51,401 nucleotides of DNA from Pseudovibrio ascidiaceicola (GCF_900114245.1 NZ_FOSK01000022.1:1-51401), one strand, 5' to 3'; positions 9,137 through 19,334 are shown, counted from the first letter of the stretch. Program-made: numbers and translations. Notes: a model not told the origin generated them from the letters alone.

Positions 9137-9609
9137 GCTTCACAGTTCTTGCCGCCATGAGTATTTTAGACTAATCAGAAGTTGAAATATTTCACCGACA
9201 AGGATAACCCAGTTCAGGTTGAATGTCCGGTATTGCTCAGTTGCTACGAGTCAGGAATGTCTAGACGTTCGGGCCAGGAGCTGCCATTCAGGTAGTTCCA
9301 TTAAGGATTGAGACAATCCGTATGGGAGTTACTGTTGACGCTTTCCTGAGAGCATTTTAGCTGGGCCTATACGCTCAATGTAGTTGCACTAACAGATCTA
9401 ACAATGGGCCTCATTTTAGAGCTATCTGATTGATATTGAAGGCAAGTTTGAAGTTGGTTTTCATTGCTATATTTTCTAGATGTCTTTTTCGGTGCCCGCA
9501 GCAAGTACCTGCCTTATTTTCTGAATAGCAGCACACATTTAACTGAACTGCTAGCGATCATTAAGTGGGGCGCTCTGGAATCGCTAGCACTACTCAAAAG
9601 TTGGCTAGA
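9137..9609. other. 473-base intergenic region between peroxidase and nrdF
   Basis: No credible reading frame on either strand. It contains a perfect 12-base palindrome, TGAAATATTTCA, at 9183-9194, and the hairpin at 9550-9588 listed separately. Convergent genes flank it, so it is probably a termination region. I cannot identify the rest; it could be worn insertion-element sequence. Confidence 0.4.
9550..9588 (-). terminator. hairpin downstream of nrdF
   Basis: GCTAGCGAT (9550-9558) pairs perfectly with ATCGCTAGC (9580-9588), loop 21 bases, starting about 20 bases after the nrdF stop on the minus strand. There is no strong T tract, so termination efficiency is uncertain. Confidence 0.45.
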
Positions 9610-10596
<987 letters not shown>

Positions 10597-10603
10597 TCAA
10601 ACC

Positions 10604-12754
10604 TTAAAGAGAGCAGGCAACACAGCCTTGAACTTCAGTGCCTTCCAGCGCCATCTGGCGCAGGCGCACGTAGTAGATTGTTTTGATGCCCTTCTTCCAG
10701 GCGTAAATCTGGGCCTTATTGATATCGCGGGTGGTCGCGGTATCGGGGAAGAACAGCGTCAGCGACAAGCCCTGGTCCACGTGCTGGGTGGCTGCGGCAT
10801 AGGTGTCAATCAGCGCTTCCGGGCCAATCTCGTAGGCATCGCGATAGTACTCCAGATTGTCGTTGGTCATGAACGGTGCCGGGTAGTACACACGCCCAAT
10901 CTTGCCCTCTTTGCGGATCTCAATTTTGGAAACAATCGGGTGTATCGACGATGTGGAGTTGTTGATGTAGCTGATCGACCCGGTTGGCGGCACAGCTTGA
11001 AGGTTGCGGTTGAACAGGCCGTCCTTCATCACCGCCTCCTTCAAGGTTTTCCATTCGGCGCGCGTTGGGATGTGAATGCCAAACTTATCCAAAAGAGCTG
11101 TCGCACGTTCCGTTTCCGGCACCCAGTCTTTGTCAACATACTTGTCGAAGAACACACCAGAGGCGTACTGGCTCTCCGCAAACCCCTTAAAGCTCTCTCC
11201 GCGCTCTCGCGCCAGCTCATTGGATGCACGAATGCAGTGATAAAGCACTGTACAGAAATAGACATTGGTGAAGTCGATGGCCTCAGGGCTGCCATAGTGA
11301 ACAAGCTCTCGCGCAAGAAAACCGTGTAGGTTCATCTGTCCAAGGCCAATGGCGTGGCTCTCGTCATTGCCACGGCGCACGGAGGGCACAGAGTCGATTG
11401 CGCTCATTTCAGAAACCGCCGTCAGTGCCCGAATGGCCGTCTCAACCGTTGCACCCAAATCCCCGCCATCCATGGCTTTGGCAATATTGAGCGAGCCAAG
11501 GTTGCAGGAGATATCTGAGCCAAGATGGGCGTAGGACAGATCATCTTTAAACGTGCTTGCCTCGTTCACTTGCAGGATTTCTGAACACAGATTGGACATG
11601 TTGATACGTCCGGCCACGGGATTGGCGGCGTTTGCGGTGTCCTCAAACAAAATGTATGGATAGCCACTTTCGAACTGGATCTCTGCCAGCAGCTGGAAGA
11701 AGTCACGAGCCCGCATTTTCCTTTTGCGGATCTTCGGATTATCCACCATTTCGCGGTATTTATCTGTCACAGAGATTTCTGAGAACGGTACGCCGTAAAC
11801 CTTCTCCACGTCGTGAGGCGAGAACAGGTACATTTCCTCGTTCTGCTTGGCAAGCTGGAAGGTGATATCCGGAATAACCACACCAAGGGAAAGGGTTTTG
11901 ATGCGGATCTTTTCGTCAGCATTTTCGCGCTTGGTATCGAGAAAGTTCAGAATGTCCGGGTGGTGTGCATTCAGGTAGACTGCTCCAGCCCCCTGACGGG
12001 CACCCAACTGGTTGGCATAGCTGAAACTATCTTCCAACAACTTCATCACAGGTACGACACCAGAGGACTGGTTTTCAACGCCCTTAATCGGAGCGCCAGA
12101 CTCGCGCAGGTTGGTCAGCAGCAAGGCAACACCACCACCGCGCTTGGACAGTTGCAATGCGGAATTGATGGAACGGCCAATCGACTCCATGTTGTCTTCC
12201 AGACGCAGCAGGAAGCAGGAAATCAGCTCACCGCGCTGCTTTTTGCCTGCATTCAGAAAAGTAGGCGTTGCAGGCTGAAAGCGGCTGGAAATGATTTCAT
12301 CCATCATCCGCATGGCAAGGTTTTCATCACTGCGTGCCAGTGCCAGCGCCACCATAACGACGCGATCTTCGTAGCGCTCCAGATAACGTTTTCCATCAAA
12401 CGTCTTCAACGCATAACTAGTGTAAAATTTGAACGCTCCAAGGAACGTCGAAAAACGGAACTTACGCTCATACGCAGCCACAAAAATGGCTTTCACAAAC
12501 GCCGGGTCGTATTGCTCCAGAACTTCCGCTTCATAGTAATTCTCGCGCACTAAGTAGGAGAGTTTTTCCTCCAAAGAGTGAAAGAAAACGGTGTTCTGGT
12601 TCACATGTTCCAAAAAGTATTGACGTGCAGACTGACGGTCGGCCTCAAACTGGATTTTGCCTTCTGCATCATAGAGGTTCAGCATGGCGTTCAGTGCATG
12701 GTAATCAAGTCCCTGCGGACTATTCACCGATTGCTCTAATGTTGTTGCTTCCAA
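10604..12754 (-). CDS. nrdE: class Ib ribonucleotide reductase, alpha (catalytic) subunit
   Basis: The 716-residue NrdE subunit reduces ribonucleoside diphosphates. Typical segments are [18 protein letters not shown] (first active-site cysteine), the [11 protein letters not shown] loop, SNLCSEILQ (active-site Asn/Cys/Glu) and [16 protein letters not shown]. The C-terminal redox pair is in GCVACSL, which NrdH reduces. The short N-terminus without a full ATP cone distinguishes it from NrdA. Its start overlaps the end of nrdI by 19 bases, implying translational coupling. It belongs to the riboswitch-controlled nrdHIEF transcript. The large open frames on the opposite strand are shadows. Confidence 0.97.
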   Translation of the reverse strand: MEATTLEQSVNSPQGLDYHALNAMLNLYDAEGKIQFEADRQSARQYFLEHVNQNTVFFHSLEEKLSYLVRENYYEAEVLEQYDPAFVKAIFVAAYERKFRFSTFLGAFKFYTSYALKTFDGKRYLERYEDRVVMVALALARSDENLAMRMMDEIISSRFQPATPTFLNAGKKQRGELISCFLLRLEDNMESIGRSINSALQLSKRGGGVALLLTNLRESGAPIKGVENQSSGVVPVMKLLEDSFSYANQLGARQGAGAVYLNAHHPDILNFLDTKRENADEKIRIKTLSLGVVIPDITFQLAKQNEEMYLFSPHDVEKVYGVPFSEISVTDKYREMVDNPKIRKRKMRARDFFQLLAEIQFESGYPYILFEDTANAANPVAGRINMSNLCSEILQVNEASTFKDDLSYAHLGSDISCNLGSLNIAKAMDGGDLGATVETAIRALTAVSEMSAIDSVPSVRRGNDESHAIGLGQMNLHGFLARELVHYGSPEAIDFTNVYFCTVLYHCIRASNELARERGESFKGFAESQYASGVFFDKYVDKDWVPETERATALLDKFGIHIPTRAEWKTLKEAVMKDGLFNRNLQAVPPTGSISYINNSTSSIHPIVSKIEIRKEGKIGRVYYPAPFMTNDNLEYYRDAYEIGPEALIDTYAAATQHVDQGLSLTLFFPDTATTRDINKAQIYAWKKGIKTIYYVRLRQMALEGTEVQGCVACSL

Positions 12755-13140
12755 AATAAATCTAGCCCCTGACGAACCCGCGCAATGTCTGTTTCCGTGC
12801 CTGCAAGTTCAAACTTGTAAAGGCATGGGCAACTGCATTTCGCGGCAATAATTGTCCCTGCGTGAGCGAAAAACGCCCCAAAATTGCGATTGCCCGAGGC
12901 GATGACGCCTCGCAGCAAATTTCGATTGGCCGCATCATTCAAGAAACGGATCACCTGTTTGTGCACCGCCCCTCGCCCCTCACCATCCGCATATGTTGGT
13001 GTGATGAGCACAAAGGGATCCGCCATCTGCAACATAGGTTCAGACCTGCGATACGGTATGCGCTCCGCCGGGTGGCCGAGGCATTCAACAAAGCGATGTG
13101 TGTTTCCAGATGGGCTTGAGAAATAGACGAGCCCGCTCAA
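12736..13140 (-). CDS. nrdI: flavodoxin-like ribonucleotide reductase activator NrdI
   Basis: A 134-residue flavodoxin-fold protein that supplies the oxidant for assembling the NrdF manganese-tyrosyl cofactor. Diagnostic segments are [14 protein letters not shown] (FMN phosphate loop), [26 protein letters not shown] and [13 protein letters not shown]. Length is normal. It starts four bases after the nrdH stop and overlaps nrdE. Confidence 0.95.
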   Translation of the reverse strand: MSGLVYFSSPSGNTHRFVECLGHPAERIPYRRSEPMLQMADPFVLITPTYADGEGRGAVHKQVIRFLNDAANRNLLRGVIASGNRNFGAFFAHAGTIIAAKCSCPCLYKFELAGTETDIARVRQGLDLFWKQQH

Positions 13141-13144
13141 CGTA

Positions 13145-13366
13145 TCAGGCGAGCGCGCTTATCTTGTCTGGGCGAAAACCCGCCCAATGTTGGTCACCTG
13201 TGACAACAACAGGTACCTGACGGTACCCAAGCTCTTGCACAGCAGCAAAAGCATCTGTGTCCTGAGAAAGGTCAATCACGTCGTAGGAGATTCCAGCGCT
13301 GTCCAGCGCACGAGTGGTTGCGGTGCACTGCACACAGGCAGGCTTGAAGTATACGGTAATGCTCAT
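13145..13366 (-). CDS. nrdH: glutaredoxin-like electron donor NrdH
   Basis: A 73-residue thioredoxin-fold redoxin with the active site CVQC at residues 11-14. It feeds electrons to NrdE, normally from thioredoxin reductase. The segments KPACVQCTATTRALD and YRQVPVVVTGDQHWAGFRPD are typical of NrdH. It is the first gene of the operon, and the B12 riboswitch leader ends about 100 bases upstream. A GGGGAC sequence eight bases before the ATG is the likely ribosome binding site. Confidence 0.95.
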   Translation of the reverse strand: MSITVYFKPACVQCTATTRALDSAGISYDVIDLSQDTDAFAAVQELGYRQVPVVVTGDQHWAGFRPDKISALA

Positions 13367-13479
13367 GCTTTAGTCCCCGTAGCATAGGAGAAGAGGCTGG
13401 GGATGAGAGACAAGGACCCACGCATAAGGCAGGTCTGCTCACAACCCGCTCAGGCCCTCCGCCTGTGGTTGTTAAAAGT

Positions 13480-13650
13480 CTCTTGGCAGGTCTCCTGACT
13501 ACACAGCTCCAACACAGGCCTTCTACCTTCCCGAAGAACATCTCCAGTGGTATGAGCGAACGCCTGCTCGCTGCTTACAGTTGCGGGGGCAGTGCCGGAT
13601 TTTCACCAGCTTCCCTCTTAGCTTGCGAGTCATCTCACAAGAACCAAGAA
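13480..13650 (-). promoter_or_regulatory. cobalamin (adenosylcobalamin) riboswitch controlling nrdHIEF
   Basis: Read on the minus strand, the leader has the hallmarks of a cobalamin riboswitch: GGTTCTTGTGAG near the 5' end, GAAGCTGGTGAAAATCCGG, then CTGCCCCCGCAACTGTAAG, the B12-box-like ACCACTGG, GGGAAGG, and the closing GTCAGGAGACCTGCC at 13486-13500. It sits about 110-280 bases upstream of nrdH with the same orientation. Riboswitches of this type turn genes off when B12 is plentiful. The arrangement predicts that this B12-independent reductase is made only when a B12-dependent (class II) enzyme elsewhere cannot work. Confidence 0.93.
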
Positions 13651-13965
13651 CGCCTCATATAGTGCATTTACGTAAGTGCGGGTCAACATATGGATGACCT
13701 TACACAATTTAATGCTGTGGAGTTTGGAAGCAGTATCTATGCCTCACCCCGGTTTTGAGGGGCTATCCTATACTTTTAACGGAGTTTTTGAGTTGGAGCC
13801 GTGCTTCGCAAATCGCCATTCAATACGACGATCATAGCTTCTTACCTTTGTTACCTGATACTGTTTGCTGCAACCAGCTTCAAATTGGCATTACACACGC
13901 GCTCTTTCACTTAAAGAACGTCAATAGCATGCGCAATTGTCTGATAATCAACCAGCAATATAACT

Positions 13966-13980
13966 TGACTATTATACTCA
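13966..13980. promoter_or_regulatory. RirA-type iron box (TGA-N9-TCA) upstream of second sigma gene
   Basis: TGA, nine bases, TCA. The surrounding CTTGA...TCATATT is nearly the same as at 21757-21777 before the siderophore operon. A possible sigma-70 -35 (TTGACT, 13965-13970) lies inside it. In rhizobia and relatives RirA binds such boxes and represses under iron-replete conditions. Confidence 0.6.
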
Positions 13981-13991
13981 TATTAAATCAT

Positions 13992-14537
13992 ATGATGGTT
14001 GCAATTTTCCCGTACACTCGTTTTAGTGAACAGCTCCGTTTCGTGACCAAATCCTCACAACAAGTAAAAATACATATAAAAAATTACGAGGGGCTGGTCC
14101 GCTATGCTGCATCCATAACCAAAGACTGGGCGCTCAGTGAGGACATTGTTCAGGATGCCTTTTTACGAATTGACTCAAAGTCTCCCAACGCACCAGACAG
14201 CTACATTCGCCGTATCGTTCACAATCTTTGCATCGATCAATTGCGCAAGCAGCAACGGGAACTTCAGAGATTTGATCATGAGACTCCAATTACATCTTAT
14301 TCGGAGCAAAAGCCAACTCAGGAGAGTGCGTTAGCCGACAAACAGGAGCTTAAACTGGTCATAAAAGCACTTGCCGAATTACCGCAAATAACACGCGAAG
14401 TCGTTGAATTGCACCGTCTGGAGGGACTCAAGCTAAGAGAAATTGCTAGCCGTTTAAACCTTTCTGTGACGCAAACACATGAGCACTTGCATACTGGTAT
14501 TAAGCACTGCATGAGGGTGCTGAATGCAAAGAGATAG
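13992..14537 (+). CDS. FecI-type ECF sigma factor of the haem-uptake locus
   Basis: The region 2 to region 4 core is complete: YEGLVRYAASITKDWALSEDIVQDAFLRI, then YIRRIVHNLCIDQLRKQQ, and the C-terminal helix-turn-helix ELPQITREVVELHRLEGLKLREIASRLNL. The open frame extends up to 13755, but the iron box and promoter-like TTGACT at 13965-13980 suggest translation starts later. ATG 13992 or 13995 or GTG 14043 are candidates; none has a clear ribosome binding site. About 190 bases separate it from its fecR, unlike the close spacing at the first locus. It should act on the two matching promoters at 14640 and 15789. Confidence 0.85.
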   Translation: MMVAIFPYTRFSEQLRFVTKSSQQVKIHIKNYEGLVRYAASITKDWALSEDIVQDAFLRIDSKSPNAPDSYIRRIVHNLCIDQLRKQQRELQRFDHETPITSYSEQKPTQESALADKQELKLVIKALAELPQITREVVELHRLEGLKLREIASRLNLSVTQTHEHLHTGIKHCMRVLNAKR

Positions 14538-14639
14538 CGCCATAAGCTACCAGTCCGACTTTAAAGACCTGAGCTTTTATGAAACAGCAGTCCTGACATT
14601 TGTAATCGAGGGTTTTAAGAGGTCTTTTGATTTCTTTTC

Positions 14640-14665
14640 GAAAAAGACAGTCATCCAATCGTCTC
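14640..14665 (+). promoter_or_regulatory. ECF-type promoter upstream of second fecR
   Basis: GAAAAA (14640-14645), 14 bases, CGTCTC (14660-14665), followed by TTCTTAGGAA. The same element with identical spacing stands before hasR at 15789. A GAAA-like -35 and CGTC-like -10 are usual for ECF promoters, so this is a good candidate target of the adjacent sigma factor. Confidence 0.6.
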
Positions 14666-14726
14666 TTCTTAGGAAGGACAACTTCATAGCCATTCCGAGT
14701 ACCAAAATCATTTCAGGATTAAGCCA

Positions 14727-15722
14727 ATGAAACATTCAGATCGAAGGATTGAAAGGCGTTCAACAACGGAAGATGCTGCAATCGATTGGTTTATCCTTTT
14801 GGAAGAGTACCCGGAAGACCCACAAGTTACTCAGGAATTTGAAAGCTGGTTAAATCTGCATCCTGAACATTCGAATGTTTGGCAGAGGGTAACTCAAACA
14901 TCTTCTTTACTTGGTCAACTGGGGCAAGAGAGCTTGGAGCCGAATGTCAATAAGGCGGAAATAGCTCAACTCGCCGTTGCACATAAAAGCCTCTTTGCAA
15001 AAATACGACCGTATCTTGCCGCCGGTTTTGCTTGCATTTTCCTCTTACTTTCAAGCATCTCTTTGATTCCACATCTCATGATTTGGATATATGCAGACCA
15101 TAAAACAGATGTTGCCCAGTCAAAGGAAATACGCCTTCAAGATGGTTCGAAAATCTACCTCTCTGCTTATTCAGCTGTTGACTTGAATTTTGCCGCAGAC
15201 CAGCGAAAGGTGAACCTGATGAGAGGGGAAGTGCTATTTGATGTAGCACCGGATGCGGACAGACCTTTTGTTGTTACAACCGGCGATACCACGACAACAG
15301 TGCTAGGTACCCGCTTCAACATCAACAAGGGGCGCTCAATGGTTTCTGTCGGCGTCAAGCATGGGCACGTTGAGGTAGCACAAGCCTCTAATTTGCAGGA
15401 AAAGCTAGATCTACGAGCATCTGAATGGGCAAGCCTGAATGAGCACGGCAAACAAGATGTAAGGACAGTCAACCAAGACTATATAGCCGCATGGCGGCAA
15501 GATAAGCTCTACGTTGAAGATCAGAGCTTTGAAGATGTGCTTTTCCAATTGCGTCGTTACATGAAGATACCAGTGATAGTGTTGGATCCTCGTCTCATGT
15601 CCAAACGTGTGACTGGTGTCTTTAACCTCAACGAGCCGAGACAAAGTTTGGATGCAATCTCAGCAGCACACTCTGTTCAACTCAGAGATTTTGGTTTCTT
15701 TGTTGCAATTTCGATGATCTAA
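14727..15722 (+). CDS. FecR-type anti-sigma factor of the haem-uptake locus
   Basis: A 331-residue protein with the standard layout. The cytoplasmic DUF4880 segment is residues about 15-60 (DAAIDWFILLEEYPEDP, FESWLNLHPEHSNVW). One membrane span lies at about 97-120. The periplasmic FecR domain runs about 128-225 (IRLQDGSKIYLSAYSAVDL, NLMRGEVLFDVAPDADRPF, LGTRFNINKG), then a C-terminal STN-like domain. It transmits occupancy of the HasR-type receptor to the sigma factor. Compared with the first FecR the sequence is clearly diverged, so the two circuits are probably insulated. An ECF-type promoter lies 62 bases upstream. Confidence 0.92.
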   Translation: MKHSDRRIERRSTTEDAAIDWFILLEEYPEDPQVTQEFESWLNLHPEHSNVWQRVTQTSSLLGQLGQESLEPNVNKAEIAQLAVAHKSLFAKIRPYLAAGFACIFLLLSSISLIPHLMIWIYADHKTDVAQSKEIRLQDGSKIYLSAYSAVDLNFAADQRKVNLMRGEVLFDVAPDADRPFVVTTGDTTTTVLGTRFNINKGRSMVSVGVKHGHVEVAQASNLQEKLDLRASEWASLNEHGKQDVRTVNQDYIAAWRQDKLYVEDQSFEDVLFQLRRYMKIPVIVLDPRLMSKRVTGVFNLNEPRQSLDAISAAHSVQLRDFGFFVAISMI

Positions 15723-15748
15723 GCTTTTGATATATTTATTGAAAAAAT

Positions 15749-15784
15749 AAAAATACTCATACTTTTAAAAATATGAGTATTTTT
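15749..15784 (+). terminator. AT-rich perfect hairpin after fecR
   Basis: AAAAATACTCATA (15749-15761) pairs over 13 bases with TATGAGTATTTTT (15772-15784), loop ten bases. The 3' arm ends in a T run, so it resembles an intrinsic terminator in both directions. It lies 27 bases after the fecR stop and five bases before the ECF promoter of hasR, separating regulator from receptor transcription. Confidence 0.7.
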
Positions 15785-15788
15785 CTCA

Positions 15789-15814
15789 GAAAATAAACCT
15801 CTCCAGATCGTCTC
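15789..15814 (+). promoter_or_regulatory. ECF-type promoter upstream of hasR
   Basis: GAAAAT (15789-15794), 14 bases, CGTCTC (15809-15814), then TTCTAGGAA. It matches the element at 14640 in both hexamers, spacing and the downstream TTCT(T)AGGAA. A start point near 15822 would leave a leader of about 60 bases before ATG 15882. Confidence 0.65.
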
Positions 15815-15881
15815 TTCTAGGAAATAGGGCGTGAGATTAGCGCCTAGTAATAATCCAGTGGCGAGTTTGGAAGTGGTATAT

Positions 15882-18410
15882 ATGGAAACGGGGCATAAGG
15901 TGGGATTTCGCCTGGGGGGGCGTCACACCAAATTACTAGTAACAGTTTTGCTTGCATCATTGTTTCAAACAACTGCGTTATCACTACCCGCAGTGTATGC
16001 GCAATCTGCGTCAACGACGACTGAGTTAACCAGGCAGACATCATTCAACATTCCTGCAGGTTCATTATCAGCTGCACTTATGCAGATTGGTCAGCAAGCC
16101 AGCGTTCGGTTGTCTGTTAACGCCAAGAATATCAAAGGCATTCGCATATCAGGCTTCAAAGCCGTTATGGCAACTCAAGATGCCTTGGATATGCTGTTAG
16201 ATGGAACAGGGCTGATATACGAGATTGATCCATCTGGAATTATCATCATTTCTAGATTTCAAGATGCCATCTCAGCTGATAGCGGTGATGCATCACTCTT
16301 ACCAGTCATAGTGACGGCTTCCTCCGGAGACCCTGTCGGCTGGCAAGGGGCACCTGAATGGGTTTACGAAACACCTCGCGCAGTCAGTGTTATTGGCCGA
16401 GAAGAAATCAAAAATTCTAATGCGCGCACCGCAGCAGACCTCTTTGCTGGTGTGCCAGGAGTGACGGTTGCCGATAACCCGCAAGATCCCGGTATCAGCA
16501 TCAATATTCGTGGCCTTCAGGACCAGAACCGCGTGAATGTGATGATTGATGGAGCACGCCAGAATTTCCAGAAAGCTGGTCATGATGAAACCGGACGCTT
16601 TTACGTTGATCCTGCTTTTGTCCGCCAGATTGAGATTGAAAAAAGTGCCATATCGGGTGTGGGTGGTGCAGGCGCTATGGGCGGTGTGGTCAATTTCCGA
16701 ACAATTGAAGCCAAAGACCTGATCAAGCCTGACAGATCCTACGGCGTTGAGGGAAAGCTGGCAGCTGGTACGAATGCCTACAACTTCAACGGCAATCTCG
16801 CTGCTGGCATAAAACTGACTGACAACGTCAGTTTCGCAGCTGGTATCAGCAAAAAGAACCTTGGCAAATATCAAGCGGGTAACAATGGTAGTTTGGAGTT
16901 TAGTGAGACTGGCCAACCAGTTGTGTTTACCGGATCAGAAACGCTATCCTGGCTTACAAAATTAAACATCGATCTCAATGATGACCATACATTAGTGCTT
17001 GGCGCTCTTGGCTTCCACGATGCATTCACGAACAGCACAATCGGTGGTGACTTTCGCAACGATAGCGATATCACCAACATAACAGGCACAGCAACTTACA
17101 CTTGGCAGCCCGATGACAGTTGGTTTGACCTGGAAGCTAAACTCTGGGCGAACCGTACGCATAATGATCAATACCGCTTACCACGCACATCTAGCGGAGG
17201 CGGCTTCGATAATGATTTCGCACTCAATTCGTTGGGTGTTAGTCTTCAAAACACAAGCCAATTTGACCTTTCAGCGCTATCAATTTCCTGGAATTATGGG
17301 ATTGAAGCGTTCAAAGATGTTGGAAAATCAAAATCAAAACCAGATGTATCAACGGTTGATCTGGATAGCTTATGGATTGGAGCCGACCCAAGTGGTGAAC
17401 GTAATGTTTATAGTGCATTCAACCAACTAGCCTTTTCTTACAAGGATTTGGTCGAGCTAAATTTCGGCTTACGATATGATCAGTTTAATTTGAAGGGCAC
17501 CCCAAAAACGGTTGAGTACGACCTTTCTGGAAACACTTCAGTTGTTGGACAGAATATCTCTAACTCGGGAAACAGGTTCTCTCCAACGTTCGCTCTCGCT
17601 ATCACTCCATTAGATGGACTGCAATTCTTCGGTAGATATTCAGAGGGCTACAGAATTCCGACCGTCATGGAAACATTCCTGGGCGGCGAACATACTGGTG
17701 GCGGACTTCCATATCTTCCGAATGGGGCACTGCGACCAGAACTAGCCAAAACCTGGGAAGGTGGCCTCAACATCCAACTTGATGATCAGTTCATCGAGAA
17801 TGACACATTGAGACTCAAGTTCTCTTACTTCAATCGGAAGGTTGAAAATTACGTCGCTTTGGCAAATGTGGCTGGCGCTACACTTGATCTAGGCAGTTTT
17901 GAGTTACAAATTCCCTACTATCAATATGGCAACCTTTATGAACCAATAAACACGCAAGGTTTTGAGTTAGAAGCATTTTATGATGCAGGTAGCTTCTTTG
18001 CAGGCGTCGCATATAACCGAAGTTATGTCGACTTACCCAATGCTTTCACATTTGATAGTCCCTACACGCAGCATGGGGAAGCAGCAGATAGGGTTATCTT
18101 GCTCAATGTTGCACCCAAAAGCAAACTTAGCGCAAACGGTGGTCTTCGTTTCTTAGATGAGAGACTGACATTGGGCGGACGTATCACATACGTAGAGCCT
18201 GATGGCCAATTCGGCTTCTTTAGTGGCGGTTACAAGACAGATGACTATACCATCGTCGACCTCTACGGCTCCTACGAGTTCAATGAAAACGCGACACTGC
18301 GGGTAGACGTAAATAATCTGGGTGATGTCGCTTATGTCGACGCACTGACCGCTGGAGAGTTTCCATCTCCAGGCCGGACCGTTACCGCTGCTTTGAACTT
18401 CACATTTTAA
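15882..18410 (+). CDS. hasR: HasR-type TonB-dependent haem/haemophore receptor with STN domain
   Basis: An outer-membrane receptor of 842 residues. Signal peptide to about residue 40 (AVYAQ), STN signalling domain about 53-123 (TSFNIPAGSLSAALMQIG), TonB box LPVIVTA near 140, plug about 160-290 and barrel to the terminal Phe. HasR-family signatures are DPGISINIRGLQDQNRV, VMIDGARQNFQKAGH, and the FRAP/NPNL-type region GYRIPTVMETFLGGEH with LPNGALRPELAKTWEGG. The family takes haem from HasA or haemoglobin. The adjacent HasA-like gene and the FecI/FecR pair match the has signalling arrangement. ATG 15882 has GGAAG upstream and fits the promoter at 15789 better than GTG 15831. Confidence 0.93.
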   Translation: METGHKVGFRLGGRHTKLLVTVLLASLFQTTALSLPAVYAQSASTTTELTRQTSFNIPAGSLSAALMQIGQQASVRLSVNAKNIKGIRISGFKAVMATQDALDMLLDGTGLIYEIDPSGIIIISRFQDAISADSGDASLLPVIVTASSGDPVGWQGAPEWVYETPRAVSVIGREEIKNSNARTAADLFAGVPGVTVADNPQDPGISINIRGLQDQNRVNVMIDGARQNFQKAGHDETGRFYVDPAFVRQIEIEKSAISGVGGAGAMGGVVNFRTIEAKDLIKPDRSYGVEGKLAAGTNAYNFNGNLAAGIKLTDNVSFAAGISKKNLGKYQAGNNGSLEFSETGQPVVFTGSETLSWLTKLNIDLNDDHTLVLGALGFHDAFTNSTIGGDFRNDSDITNITGTATYTWQPDDSWFDLEAKLWANRTHNDQYRLPRTSSGGGFDNDFALNSLGVSLQNTSQFDLSALSISWNYGIEAFKDVGKSKSKPDVSTVDLDSLWIGADPSGERNVYSAFNQLAFSYKDLVELNFGLRYDQFNLKGTPKTVEYDLSGNTSVVGQNISNSGNRFSPTFALAITPLDGLQFFGRYSEGYRIPTVMETFLGGEHTGGGLPYLPNGALRPELAKTWEGGLNIQLDDQFIENDTLRLKFSYFNRKVENYVALANVAGATLDLGSFELQIPYYQYGNLYEPINTQGFELEAFYDAGSFFAGVAYNRSYVDLPNAFTFDSPYTQHGEAADRVILLNVAPKSKLSANGGLRFLDERLTLGGRITYVEPDGQFGFFSGGYKTDDYTIVDLYGSYEFNENATLRVDVNNLGDVAYVDALTAGEFPSPGRTVTAALNFTF

Positions 18411-18448
18411 TCTACCTGCTAGCCAGCTTTACGCCAGCCAGCCTGACT

Positions 18449-18464
18449 GATCGCATGAGCGATC
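18449..18464 (+). other. small hairpin in the hasR-hasA gap
   Basis: GATCGC (18449-18454) and GCGATC (18459-18464) form a six-base stem with an ATGA loop, without a T tract. It may set different message levels for receptor and haemophore by protecting or processing the RNA; that is inference. Confidence 0.4.
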
Positions 18465-18514
18465 CCTCTCAAACCTTCTGAGAACGAACACAACCTCCAC
18501 AGGAAGAGGAAATC

Positions 18515-19291
18515 ATGGCTGTAACAATCAATTTGAGTGACGCAAACAACGACGGTACCGGCATCAATATGCCTGCGTATTTTGCGGATTATAACCAAAA
18601 CTTTGATCGCTCTGGGTGGGGACACTTCTCCTCAAACCCTTTCGATTTCAGCGGTAACAATTATGCTGCAACAAACGGCTCAGCACTTTTACCATTTGTC
18701 AGTGACAGCGCTCAATCCTTCATCGTCGATTCTGGTTCAGCCGGAGACATCTCTTATAGCTTGACCAACCATATCCTTAGTGGAGCGGTTGATAGTGTCT
18801 CTTTCGGTCATGGTCTCGATTATGTCTCATCCTCAGACTCTTTCTCACATACGACCAATGACATTGACATCTCCGGCTTAGGACTATCTGGCTCGGGCTC
18901 AAGTAACCCGGTACACAACGTTGTCTATGGCCTCATGAGCAATGACACGACAGCGCTGGAAGCTCAACTTAACGCCAATGATCTGGTCATCAACGGTAGC
19001 TCAGGGTCAGATACCATCCAAAGTTATTCAGGTGACGATATCCTTACTGGCAACGCTGGCAATGATACATTTGTCTTCAACTCGGGCTCAGGCGCTGATG
19101 TAATCACTGACCTTGCTGCAGGTGATCTGATCGATGTGCTCGGCAACTGGAACGGCGTGAGCGAATTTGACGATCTCATCATTGATTACGCATCGGACCC
19201 AGGTAATGCGGTTATCTCTGCGGTAGGCACAACTGATACGATTACCGTAGAAGGCTTCTCATCAGGCTTGGACGACAGCTTCTTCATCTAA
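18515..19291 (+). CDS. hasA: HasA-type haemophore fused to an RTX-like secretion tail
   Basis: Residues 1-155 align by eye with HasA haemophores: DSVSFGHGL corresponds to the family DSLSFGDGL, and VVYGLMSNDTTALEAQL to VVYGLMSGDTGALETAL. The two known haem-side residues are conserved in place: Y81 in DISYSL (HasA Tyr75) and H86 (His83). H37 in GWGHF is a candidate for the other axial ligand. Residues about 160-258 are an RTX-like tail with GSDTIQSYSGDDILTGNAGNDTF-type calcium repeats (split here only for brevity), ending in DDSFFI, a type I secretion signal pattern. Classical HasA is about 190 residues and lacks RTX repeats. There is no N-terminal signal peptide. The ribosome binding site AGGAAGAGG is strong. 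No type I exporter genes lie in the window. Confidence 0.9.
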   Translation: MAVTINLSDANNDGTGINMPAYFADYNQNFDRSGWGHFSSNPFDFSGNNYAATNGSALLPFVSDSAQSFIVDSGSAGDISYSLTNHILSGAVDSVSFGHGLDYVSSSDSFSHTTNDIDISGLGLSGSGSSNPVHNVVYGLMSNDTTALEAQLNANDLVINGSSGSDTIQSYSGDDILTGNAGNDTFVFNSGSGADVITDLAAGDLIDVLGNWNGVSEFDDLIIDYASDPGNAVISAVGTTDTITVEGFSSGLDDSFFI

Positions 19292-19334
19292 CTTTTATCA
19301 GATTGACATCGCTGACTTCAAAAATAAAATACAC

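Noticed and set aside
10628-12553. Long plus-strand frames of 233 and 246 codons
   Set aside because: Both are shadows opposite nrdE, whose protein sequence is fully conserved.
13272-13541. 89-codon minus-strand frame upstream of nrdH
   Set aside because: It falls in the riboswitch leader and expression platform, overlapping nrdH out of frame.
13755-13991. N-terminal extension of the second sigma gene
   Set aside because: It contains the iron box and a promoter-like TTGACT, and the extra residues do not resemble sigma region 2.
14524-14730. 68-codon frame between the second sigma gene and fecR, ending in an ATGA overlap with fecR
   Set aside because: The overlaps look like an operon gene, but the ECF promoter motif lies inside it, the product has no recognisable features and no ribosome binding site is clear. 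The fecR leader is the simpler reading.
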